DNA of 64,000 nt. It comes from Desulforapulum autotrophicum. Its GTDB lineage: Bacteria > Desulfobacterota > Desulfobacteria > Desulfobacterales > Desulfolunaceae. The notes beneath the pieces were generated by a model. That model saw nothing but the letters and a program-made list of their open reading frames with translations. It searched no databases and was not told the DNA's origin. The stretch's first letter is position 1. Each line of letters opens with the position of its first letter. Location: NCBI GenBank assembly GCA_020723285.1, contig DYJE01000005.1, forward strand, positions 1 through 64,000. Reading direction: 5' to 3'. Both the position numbers and the translations under genes were made by a program. This document shows positions 1 through 7,556 of the stretch, piece after piece.

Positions 1-35
1 GTTCAACGCTCAACGTCCAACATTCAATAAAAGGA
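1..35 (+). repeat. Degenerate heptamer repeat array
   Basis: Four consecutive 7-base units (GTTCAAC, GCTCAAC, GTCCAAC, ATTCAAT) follow the consensus RTYCAAY. A related stretch in opposite orientation lies at 101-131, so the two flank about 65 bp in inverted arrangement. A third array is at 22026-22063. The function is unknown. Similar short heptamer arrays are known in intergenic DNA of other bacteria. Confidence 0.5.
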
Positions 36-100
36 TCGGGCCGTTTGTATTTTTTCTATAACCTGACCGCCTGATTTTGTTTTGGCGGTGAACCTGCCAC

Positions 101-131
101 CATTCGACGTTGGACGTTCTCTGACGTTCAC
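101..131 (-). repeat. Inverted copy of the heptamer array
   Basis: On the minus strand this reads AGAGAAC, GTCCAAC, GTCGAAT in 7-base steps, related to the array at 1-35 and inverted to it. It sits just downstream of the stop of the repeat-protein gene that ends at 144. Confidence 0.45.
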
Positions 132-143
132 TCCAAAGCAACC

Positions 144-866
144 TTAACCGATATCAGCCTCTCCGCACAACCTTTTCCATATCCGCCCCAGGGCTTTTTT
201 CCATACCGGGTTTTCAAAGGCCAGACCGCGCCAGCGTTCACCGGCTGCGACCTCCGATTCCAGAAGGTTCCAGGCTGTTTCAAAATCAAAGGCGGGCCAG
301 CGGGTCCCGGCTTTGTAGATGTGCTCCGCATCGCGGGTGGCCAGAAGGGCGTCGAATCCTTTCAGGTGGTCGAAGGTTTTCCAGTAGGTCCCGGCATAGA
401 AAATGTAATCGGCTTCGCCGAACCGGAACAGGGCGGCGGCGGCTTTTTCGAAATCAAAGACTTTCCAGTTGAGACCGGCCTGGTAAATGTATTTGGCGGA
501 TTTCAGGCGGATCAGTTCCGATAATCCGGCCCCGTGGTCGAAAACCTTCCAGTACCAGCCGCATTTGTAAAGCGTTTCGGGGTCGTTGAGCCGCAATATG
601 GCCTGATAGCCTTTTTCGAAATCGAACACCTTCCAGGTGTTGCCCGCCCGGTAGATATCGTGGCCGTTTGAAAGGTTCACAAGGGCATCGAAACCGGCCT
701 GATAATCGAAATTCCGCCAGTTGCGTCCCGCAAGGAAGAGATACCCGGAATGACGGAGCCGGATCAGGGCCCGAGTTCCTTCTACACCATCGAAACCGGG
801 ATCGGAAAGCCCCCGGCTGTAAAGATCCTCCGCCTGTTTTTCCATAGACCGGTCTTCGTCTTTCAT
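144..866 (-). CDS. Tandem 28-residue WK-FD repeat protein
   Basis: A 240-residue cytoplasmic protein with no signal peptide or membrane segment. Residues from about 45 to 215 consist of five consecutive repeats of exactly 28 residues plus a partial sixth. Each carries the core AG-x-x-W-K-x-F-D followed by a hydrophobic L/A pattern and a Tyr-rich end; the cores read NWRNFDY, TWKVFDF, YWKVFDH, NWKVFDF, YWKTFDH and RWPAFDF. The regular period suggests a helical solenoid used as a binding scaffold, which is inference. I do not recognise a named family. The start overlaps the stop of the VWA gene as ATGA and has a GGAGG ribosome-binding site. It is the last gene of the MoxR/VWA operon, so it may be an adaptor or substrate of that AAA machine. 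Confidence 0.8.
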   Translation of the reverse strand: MKDEDRSMEKQAEDLYSRGLSDPGFDGVEGTRALIRLRHSGYLFLAGRNWRNFDYQAGFDALVNLSNGHDIYRAGNTWKVFDFEKGYQAILRLNDPETLYKCGWYWKVFDHGAGLSELIRLKSAKYIYQAGLNWKVFDFEKAAAALFRFGEADYIFYAGTYWKTFDHLKGFDALLATRDAEHIYKAGTRWPAFDFETAWNLLESEVAAGERWRGLAFENPVWKKALGRIWKRLCGEADIG

Positions 867-2269
867 GGTTCCTCCAGAATGATGACGGTTCCGAACGGCG
901 GTTCAAAGGGTTGCGCGGGAGGCACGGGAAGCAGCCACAGCGTGCGGGGATAGGGCGTGAGCATCTGAAGGTCGTAGATCTGGCCGTCAGTGATCACGAT
1001 GAGCATGTCTTTGCGGCCCTTCATATGCTGATTGAACAAACCCGTGAAAAACGTGGTGCCGGAACTGCCGCTCCGGATGTAACGCCAGTCCCCCTTTTTA
1101 TAGACATAGGATGAACCGGCGGATTCCGAGGCCACGAAGCGGTCGCCCTTACGTACCGGAACGAACACGGTCTCGTCAACGCAGAGAAGGTTCACCCGGC
1201 AGGTTTTGATCAGGGCTTCCACGGCACCGAAGGCTTTTTCAAGGGTTTCGGGCCGAGTCACCATGGAGGCGGACACGTCCACGGCCACGGTGAGGGTCCG
1301 GTGATTCACGTAGCGTCGGCCCGGCGAATAGACCCCGCTGGCGAAATAGCGGCGGTTGAACGTGTCGAAGGACGGTCGCCATTCCGAAGACTGGGAAAAC
1401 CGGTGGACCACGGTCTTGATTTTTCGGATCACCGGTGCCATGGCAACGTCCTTTGGACCGGTGATCAGGGCGCTGATGTCCATGAAAAGGCGGTCGTTCA
1501 TGGCTGCGTCATCGTTGGCCGACAGCCGAACCGCCGTGAGGAGGTTCTGGGTCAGGCCCTTTTTGCCCGCGTTGTATTCCAGCATGTGACTGCCCGTGGG
1601 CAAGGGCTGGTTGTCATCGGACCGGAACACGAAAAACGCCTCGTCCGTTTTGCCTGAAAGGGCCGGATCATCGTCGAAGAACGCGATGTGCCGCTCCTCT
1701 TCGGGTCCGGGTCCGGCCTCTTCAGGGCGGCTTACATGGTCATGGGTAAACAGGGTTTTGATCCCTTCGCAGAAATCCTTGAGTTCCCTGGGCCCCCGGG
1801 TTTTCAGCCAGCGGTACACCGATTCCCAGGCCGGGTCCCTTATGCCGGTGTCGGCGAAGAACTCCCGGGGCACCTGCGGAAGTCCTATCGGCAGCGTCAG
1901 CCTTATACGTTCCGCACGGCTCCGGTTGTTTACAAGGGAAAAGAACGAATCTTTCCGGTCTGTCATGTAGGTGTTCACCACCATGTCCTGGGCCAGGTTC
2001 TGGAGAAAGGGGTTTTCATGCCGGAACATCCGGTGGTTGTGGCTGAACACCACATGAAGCATCTCGTGGACCAGAAGCCCCGCCGTTTCATGGACCGTAA
2101 GGGTGCTGAGAAAATCGGGGTTGTAAAAAAGAACCGCCCGCCGTTCATGCATGGAAAGGGTGAGGGTCGGGACCGAGAGGTCTTCCCGGAACCTTACGGT
2201 CTGGTAGAAATACGACGTGAACCGGCTGTTTTTCCACAGGAATTCAAGGACGCTATCCAGCGGATTCAT
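863..2269 (-). CDS. Putative metallopeptidase/VWA-like protein (DUF2201 type)
   Basis: A 468-residue protein with an N-terminal putative metallopeptidase domain carrying the zinc motif HEMLH (about residue 70). A C-terminal von Willebrand A-like domain has a MIDAS-type D-x-S-x-S (VAVDVSASM). This architecture (DUF2201 N-terminal plus VWA-like) is regularly encoded beside MoxR ATPases, where the VWA partner is thought to contact substrates during AAA-driven remodelling or metal insertion. A longer frame exists upstream, but the start at 2269 is preferred because GGAG lies 8 bases before it and it overlaps the end of the MoxR gene by only 17 bases. Its stop overlaps the next start (ATGA). The actual client is not visible. 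Confidence 0.85.
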   Translation of the reverse strand: MNPLDSVLEFLWKNSRFTSYFYQTVRFREDLSVPTLTLSMHERRAVLFYNPDFLSTLTVHETAGLLVHEMLHVVFSHNHRMFRHENPFLQNLAQDMVVNTYMTDRKDSFFSLVNNRSRAERIRLTLPIGLPQVPREFFADTGIRDPAWESVYRWLKTRGPRELKDFCEGIKTLFTHDHVSRPEEAGPGPEEERHIAFFDDDPALSGKTDEAFFVFRSDDNQPLPTGSHMLEYNAGKKGLTQNLLTAVRLSANDDAAMNDRLFMDISALITGPKDVAMAPVIRKIKTVVHRFSQSSEWRPSFDTFNRRYFASGVYSPGRRYVNHRTLTVAVDVSASMVTRPETLEKAFGAVEALIKTCRVNLLCVDETVFVPVRKGDRFVASESAGSSYVYKKGDWRYIRSGSSGTTFFTGLFNQHMKGRKDMLIVITDGQIYDLQMLTPYPRTLWLLPVPPAQPFEPPFGTVIILEEP

Positions 2270-3437
2270 GGGATTCTCCGGGAAGGACGATGTCGGTGAA
2301 CCGTTTGAAAAGACGGGCCTTTTCCTCAGGATTTTCAATGCAGTTCAGGGCTGCGGGGATCAGAGTGAACACCCCGCATTCCTTCAGAAGGAGATAGAAG
2401 AAACTGAAGCGGAGGTCCGTCCGGGAGCCGCCGATGAACCGAAGGAGGTTCGAAAGGGGGTGAAGCAGAGGGGACGGGTCGCCGCCGGCATGCTCGATCC
2501 GAAGATCGCGGAGGATGTGCATGGCCCCGGTGACGGCCCACAGCAGGTCTTCCGAGGGCAGATCGCCGGATGTGAGCTGTGAAAGGGCCGTTTTGTCCCC
2601 TTCGAGAATCCGGGCGCTGGTGATCTGGCGCGGGGCCGTTACCTCGTTTAAAAAATCGCTGCACACCGTTTCGCCGATGAGGGACATCACCAGTTTCACC
2701 AGGGAGGATTCCGGGTTTTCCTGGAGATGCCGCCTCAGCTGTTCATCGGTCCTCACGTTGTAAGAAAGGGACAGGGCGTTAGACACCTGGTGCCAGCCCC
2801 TGGGGTTGGGGTGGATGTGGACTTCGTCCCAGATTTTTTCGGGAAAAAGGGTGATGTAGCTGATGATGCTGGGATGGACGGCGTTTTTTGACGCCCAGGC
2901 CAGCCAGGTTTCCGCCGAGGGTTTCAGGTGGAACACCGCCAGCCGTCCGTCCAGCGCCGAATCATCGAAATCCGTGATCACCGTGTGGTCGTCTTCCCCC
3001 AGGTTTCCCGCAAGGACGATGGCCGTTTTTTCAGGCAGGGCGTGCTCGCCGCACATGCGCTCGGTGATGATCTGGAACAGTGTCTGGATCACGGTGGGGT
3101 GGGCCCGGTTGGCTTCGTCGAGAAACCAGAGAATGCCCCGGTAGCCATCGGGTACTTTTTCAGGCGGAATGAACCGGGGCCGGTAATAGATCATCCGGTT
3201 CCGGCTGTGATCGGGCACGGGATAGCCTCCAAGATCGATGTTTTCCTTGAAGGCGAGCCGGGTGTCCATAAACAGGAATTCTTTTTTTTCAGCCACCTGC
3301 CGCACGATGGACGATTTCCCCACACCGGGATGGCCCACGATTTTCATGGCGAAGTTGATGTCCGGCCCGGAATCGAGAAAATTGGACAGAAGTTCAGAAA
3401 GTTCTTTGACCGATACATCCACAGGGTTTTTGCTCAT
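2253..3437 (-). CDS. MoxR-family AAA+ ATPase
   Basis: A 394-residue AAA+ ATPase. Walker A is GHPGVGKSS (about residues 35-43), Walker B is WFLDEANRA (about 104-112), and a sensor-1 like AGNLG follows. MoxR proteins act as chaperones that remodel or insert cofactors into partner proteins together with VWA proteins, and such a partner is encoded directly downstream. The start codon overlaps the stop of the upstream acyltransferase fusion (ATGA at 3434-3437). All four genes from 4942 to 144 therefore form one translationally coupled operon. The family is clear; the substrate is unknown. Confidence 0.9.
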   Translation of the reverse strand: MSKNPVDVSVKELSELLSNFLDSGPDINFAMKIVGHPGVGKSSIVRQVAEKKEFLFMDTRLAFKENIDLGGYPVPDHSRNRMIYYRPRFIPPEKVPDGYRGILWFLDEANRAHPTVIQTLFQIITERMCGEHALPEKTAIVLAGNLGEDDHTVITDFDDSALDGRLAVFHLKPSAETWLAWASKNAVHPSIISYITLFPEKIWDEVHIHPNPRGWHQVSNALSLSYNVRTDEQLRRHLQENPESSLVKLVMSLIGETVCSDFLNEVTAPRQITSARILEGDKTALSQLTSGDLPSEDLLWAVTGAMHILRDLRIEHAGGDPSPLLHPLSNLLRFIGGSRTDLRFSFFYLLLKECGVFTLIPAALNCIENPEEKARLFKRFTDIVLPGESHESAG

Positions 3438-4942
3438 ATGTCATTTCTCTTGTCTTTGGATTCCAGATAGTTGCTGTAAAGCACGCTGGCGCAGACGGTC
3501 AGGAACTTGACCATGTCCGTGTCGCTCCGGGAGGTGAGGATCACCGGGGCTTTTGCGCCGAGGACAATGTTGGCCACTTCGGCACCCATGGTCATGACCC
3601 AGCTTTTGTAGAGGATGTTGCCGCTGACGATGAAGGGCACCACCAGGATGTCCGCTTTTCCGGCCACGGGATGGTTCTTGAATCCTTTCTTTTCCGCAAA
3701 TTCCTCGTAAAGGGCGATGTCGTAGGACAGGGGGCCGAACACGTCGGCGTCCGGCCAGTCCCTTTCGGAAAGGGTCCTGGCGTGGACCGTGGTGGGGATG
3801 CTGGCGGTGGGGACTTCGTTGGCGTCGAGAATGGCGATTTTCGGCCGGGTCACCCCCAGGCTTTTCGCCACGTCAATGGCGTTGTTGACGATGTCGAGGC
3901 CACTGTCGGCCCTGTCCCCGGTGAAAAGCTCGGGGTTGATGCCGGGGTCGGTGAGCATGATCAGCCGGTCCACACCGGGAATTTCGAAAATCCCCACCAG
4001 GGAAAGGCGGCGTCCGGTGCCGATGCCGGAATTTTTGTCCAGAATGGCTTTCACGTAGGCCGAGGTGTTGATCTTGCCTTTCATGATCATGTGGGCCTTT
4101 TTTTCACGGATGAATGCCACGGCTTTGGCTGCGGCCGTCTGTTCGTAACTGTCTTCGGGGGCCTTGATGTCCACGAATTCGTAGCGTTCCGGATACCGGA
4201 TTTCTTCGCCGCACAGGGCTTTTGTCTGTTCGGTGTCGCCCACCAGATAGGCTTTTCCGATGATCTGTTCGTCAATGGCCTTGTTCACGGCGGACAGGCT
4301 GGTTTCATCGGGACAGGCCACCACGATGTTTTTCCGCTCGACCAGTTTCGCGGCTTCGATGATGGCTTTCATGGAACGGCCGCGGGTCATGTCCACCATG
4401 GAGTCGCTTTTGTAGATCGCCGCCACCAGCCGGGCTTTTTCCGTGACGGCGTTCACCGAATGGGGAAGTGCGGAATCGAAGTAGAACGAATCGCCTTCAT
4501 CGAGAATGTGCTCCGTTCCATCGACATTGATGCAGAGACGTCCTTCGTAAACAAAGAGAAACTCCTGGCCTTCATGGCGGCTGACGGTCACGGCCGAAGG
4601 GTCCTGGCGGTAGATGGTGACAAGGAGCGGTTCCATCTTCCGGCCGGTGTAGGCGGGTGAAAGACACTGGTAATCGATGCTTCCGGCTTTTTTGATTCCC
4701 ACCCGCTCATCCGGCCGGGTCCTTATGGCGTGTTTCTCCCCGTATTCCTTGCCGTACAAAAGGGCCGGGATATCGGTCTTGAGCAAGGTGGCGAGCTTGA
4801 GAAGCTCCGACACCTCCGGCGACAGCTGTCCGGCCAAAAGCCGCCCCATTTTTTCATCGTCATAGCCGAGCACCGATGCGATCCGCTCTTTGCCGACGTT
4901 TTTCGCGGCCATGTATTTTTTGATGTTTACCCCGATGTTCAT
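3434..4942 (-). CDS. XRE regulator-cupin-phosphate acyltransferase fusion
   Basis: A 502-residue protein with three parts. Residues 1-65 are an XRE-type helix-turn-helix. Residues about 100-185 are a cupin barrel (HEGQEFLFVYEG and the GDSFYFDSALPHSV segment). Residues about 190-495 resemble phosphate acetyl/butyryltransferases (DPGINPELFTGDRADSG, ILTSRSDTDMVK). The first two parts alone form a common small-molecule-sensing regulator, while the last is normally a free metabolic enzyme making acyl phosphates from acyl-CoA. The fusion suggests a DNA-binding protein that senses or turns over an acyl-CoA/acyl-phosphate, which is inference. The start has a strong GGGGGGAAAAG ribosome-binding site. 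It is the first gene of the MoxR/VWA operon. Whether the enzyme domain is active cannot be judged here. Confidence 0.85.
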   Translation of the reverse strand: MNIGVNIKKYMAAKNVGKERIASVLGYDDEKMGRLLAGQLSPEVSELLKLATLLKTDIPALLYGKEYGEKHAIRTRPDERVGIKKAGSIDYQCLSPAYTGRKMEPLLVTIYRQDPSAVTVSRHEGQEFLFVYEGRLCINVDGTEHILDEGDSFYFDSALPHSVNAVTEKARLVAAIYKSDSMVDMTRGRSMKAIIEAAKLVERKNIVVACPDETSLSAVNKAIDEQIIGKAYLVGDTEQTKALCGEEIRYPERYEFVDIKAPEDSYEQTAAAKAVAFIREKKAHMIMKGKINTSAYVKAILDKNSGIGTGRRLSLVGIFEIPGVDRLIMLTDPGINPELFTGDRADSGLDIVNNAIDVAKSLGVTRPKIAILDANEVPTASIPTTVHARTLSERDWPDADVFGPLSYDIALYEEFAEKKGFKNHPVAGKADILVVPFIVSGNILYKSWVMTMGAEVANIVLGAKAPVILTSRSDTDMVKFLTVCASVLYSNYLESKDKRNDI

Positions 4943-5109
4943 GTCTTTTCCCCCCGATGATGCTGTTCAAACCTACAGTTGAGCGTGACATTTGACGATA
5001 ACAGAATGACAGACCGTGGAAAACCAAAAAATCAGGCTCGTGTTTTTATGGCTATGATGGCGAGGAACGAACTTTTTTCGTGAGGTCATGGCCGTTTGAC
5101 TCTTGTTAG

Positions 5110-5125
5110 AACGATGTAGATCGTT
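5110..5125. promoter_or_regulatory. Inverted repeat, possible operator
   Basis: AACGAT-GTAG-ATCGTT is a perfect 6-base inverted repeat. It lies in the divergent intergenic region between the XRE-cupin fusion (minus) and the response regulator (plus). It could be an operator for the XRE protein, but this rests on position only. Confidence 0.3.
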
Positions 5126-5177
5126 TAGGATATCATCGCGTTATCACTCCATCCATATTTCGTGGGAATCGCTGACA

Positions 5178-6206
5178 ATGAAAATTCTCATTATCGACAG
5201 CTCGCTTGAAGACCGGGAGCAGCTCAAGTTCCTTCTCAACCTGGGAGGGCATTTCGAGCTGTTCTGCGTGGACTCCATCTCCAAAGCCTTCAAGCTTCTG
5301 GGGATCGAGGGAAGCCGGGACATGCTGAGCCAGAGCTACGATCTCATCATCATCGATATTTTCATGGAAGGCGGCAAAGGCATTCCCGCCTGCGAAACGA
5401 TCAAGTCCATATCCCACCTGAAAGACATTCCCCTTATCGCGGTCACCGAAACGGTGAGCATGGAGCATATGCTGATGGCCTTTGAAGTCGGCGTGTCCGA
5501 TTACATCAGCAAGCCCCTTGAAAACAAGATCGAGCTGATCCCGCGCGTGAACTCGGCGCTGAACCTGAAAAAAGAGATGGAAATCCGCAAGGCCCGGGAA
5601 AAGGATCTGCGAAAAATGACCGCGCTCCTGGAAGCTTCCAACAGGAAACTCCAGGGCGCGAACCGGATGCTGAAGGATATGGCCACCATCGACAGCCTCA
5701 CCGGCGTCGCCAACCGGCGTTTTTTCGAACTGTTCATCCGCATGGAATGGAAAGTCGCTTTACGGAAAAAAACCTGTATTTCCGTTCTTCTGGCGGACAT
5801 CGATTATTTCAAAGCCTACAATGATGTTTACGGGCATCAGCGGGGTGACAAATGCCTGAAACTGTTCGCATCGGCCTTGAAAAACAGCCTGAAACGTCCA
5901 TCCGACGTGGTGGCCCGCTATGGCGGGGAGGAATTCATCGTTCTCCTTCCCGACACCCATCAGGACGGTGCGGAGGTCATGGCCCGGCGGATGCAGTCCA
6001 TGGTCCATGATCTGAAAATCCGTCATTCCGGGTCCACGGTCAGTTCGCGATTGACTTTCAGCATGGGTATTTCCTCTCTGGTGCCCGATGCGAAAACCAC
6101 CATCGAATTCCTCATCGCCACCGCCGACAAGGCCCTGTACCAGGCCAAACATGAAGGACGGAACCGTTTTGCCGTTTACCGGCCTGAAAACGGAAGCAGC
6201 CTCTGA
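5178..6206 (+). CDS. Response regulator with diguanylate cyclase (GGDEF) output
   Basis: A 342-residue protein. The N-terminal receiver domain has an aspartate phosphoacceptor in LIIIDIFMEGG (about residue 60) and the conserved KP at about 113. A short coiled linker (about 125-170) leads to a GGDEF domain with GGEEF in the active site. An RxxD inhibitory site (RPSD) lies exactly five residues before GGEEF, so product inhibition is expected. The protein should make cyclic di-GMP in response to phosphorylation by a histidine kinase, and no cognate kinase is adjacent. The reading frame extends 25 codons upstream, but MKILIIDSS is the natural receiver N-terminus. It stands alone on the plus strand. 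Confidence 0.9.
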   Translation: MKILIIDSSLEDREQLKFLLNLGGHFELFCVDSISKAFKLLGIEGSRDMLSQSYDLIIIDIFMEGGKGIPACETIKSISHLKDIPLIAVTETVSMEHMLMAFEVGVSDYISKPLENKIELIPRVNSALNLKKEMEIRKAREKDLRKMTALLEASNRKLQGANRMLKDMATIDSLTGVANRRFFELFIRMEWKVALRKKTCISVLLADIDYFKAYNDVYGHQRGDKCLKLFASALKNSLKRPSDVVARYGGEEFIVLLPDTHQDGAEVMARRMQSMVHDLKIRHSGSTVSSRLTFSMGISSLVPDAKTTIEFLIATADKALYQAKHEGRNRFAVYRPENGSSL

Positions 6207-6417
6207 CATCCCCCTGACGGGATGAAGCGGTCATTAGTCGTTGTTTTTTGGTGTTTCATTTTGTAAGAATGAATCATCCGGTGATCATTGGGGGTGGTGA
6301 CATCCTGTCGGTTTCAAGCTGGCGGGAGTAAATCCGGAATGTTTTTCAGTGCTGCCGTTTGAACAGTTAAATCACCTCAACGCTGAAGAACGGCTTGGGT
6401 ATACCTTGGGGGAGATC

Positions 6418-7485
6418 ATGAAAAAAAAGGCTTCAATGATGGTTTGGATGACAGGGTTCATCCTTTTGTCAGGAACGGCGGCATTCGCCGAAAACAGTTT
6501 CGAACGTGAGCTGGTGGTCAAGGACCAGACCCGGTCCATGAAAGTGGAATCGGTTTTCAAGGAGCTGATCAAGGCTTACGAAGATGAAGACGCCCAGGCC
6601 TTCCTGGCCCTGGTGTCCGACGAACGTTTCAGGCAGGACTACATCACGTTTACCGATGCGCTTTACAGCGATTGCAGGACGTTCGACATTCATCAGGTCG
6701 ATTACTGGATCGACCGTATTGTTCCGGACAACGTCAAACAGTTTCTCTATGTCAAATGGGAAAAACGGTATGAAACCCTGGACAATGGCCGACAGAACAC
6801 TGCAAGGGGCTACTCCCGGTTTCTTTTTGACGAGGTCAACGGCAAATACCTGCTGGTGGAACTGGCTGGAAATTCGCTGTTCGGCGGCAGTCTGAAAGAA
6901 TGGAACGATGAACTGCCAAAGATCGCGGGCGCTGTGGTGACCAAGGAATCCAATCCCGGCCCTGTGACCGATCCCTGCGCACCCGGCTCCGTCGCCGGCT
7001 GCACCCTGGAAAACTGCGAAATCAACGGCGGATACTGGTACAACAATCAGTGCAACGCCACGCCGGAACCTGTTGTAACGCCCTGTGCGCCTGGTTCGCT
7101 GTTCGGCTGCGTCGAGGGTAACTGCATGGAAAACGGCGGTTACTGGTACAACGGCCAGTGCAACACCACGCCGGATCCCACCGCCCTCCCGGACCTTGAG
7201 ATCGCGTCCTTCAGCTACATCAATCCTGCTCCGGGTGTGTTTGTGGTCTCGTTCGCGGTCAGGAACACCGGCACCTCATCGACCACGGCACCGACCACCC
7301 TGTCCTGGCAATCCATATCCGGCCCTCCGGGATCCGAATCGATTCCGGTGATCACCGCAGGCAGTACCTCTCACTTCAAGACAACGGTAGCCTACGAGCC
7401 CCAGGGTCAGGCGGAGATCGACCCGGACCGGCAGATCGCCGAAAGCAACGAAGACAACAACCTGTTCAGCATCACAGCACCTTGA
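6418..7485 (+). CDS. Secreted CARDB-domain protein
   Basis: A 355-residue exported protein with a signal peptide ending near AFA-EN. Residues about 25-165 form an NTF2-like or uncharacterised alpha/beta domain. A cysteine-bearing segment occurs twice in tandem (PCAPGS-x-x-GC, then NGGYWYN-x-QCN), about 33 residues each. The C-terminus is a CARDB-type adhesion module (about 255-350; IASFSYINPAPG, ESNEDNNLF). The start is set by MKKKASMM with GGGGGAG just upstream. It begins a run of four exported proteins (6418-19484) on the same strand, which suggests a shared cell-surface role. No enzymatic motif is visible. Confidence 0.75.
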   Translation: MKKKASMMVWMTGFILLSGTAAFAENSFERELVVKDQTRSMKVESVFKELIKAYEDEDAQAFLALVSDERFRQDYITFTDALYSDCRTFDIHQVDYWIDRIVPDNVKQFLYVKWEKRYETLDNGRQNTARGYSRFLFDEVNGKYLLVELAGNSLFGGSLKEWNDELPKIAGAVVTKESNPGPVTDPCAPGSVAGCTLENCEINGGYWYNNQCNATPEPVVTPCAPGSLFGCVEGNCMENGGYWYNGQCNTTPDPTALPDLEIASFSYINPAPGVFVVSFAVRNTGTSSTTAPTTLSWQSISGPPGSESIPVITAGSTSHFKTTVAYEPQGQAEIDPDRQIAESNEDNNLFSITAP

Positions 7486-7503
7486 ACACGAAGAAATCAA
7501 CGG

Positions 7504-7527
7504 GGCGGCATGGCCTTGTGTGCCGCC
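7504..7527 (+). other. Intergenic hairpin
   Basis: A GGCGGCA/TGCCGCC inverted repeat with a 10-base loop lies between the CARDB gene and the barrel gene. It has no immediate U-run, so it may be an mRNA-processing or weak attenuation hairpin rather than a terminator. Confidence 0.35.
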
Positions 7528-7556
7528 TCTGATCATACTTTTTGGGGGGAGAAATC

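Noticed and set aside
6207-6417. Possible cyclic di-GMP riboswitch after the diguanylate cyclase gene
   Set aside because: The conserved aptamer core sequences are not found.
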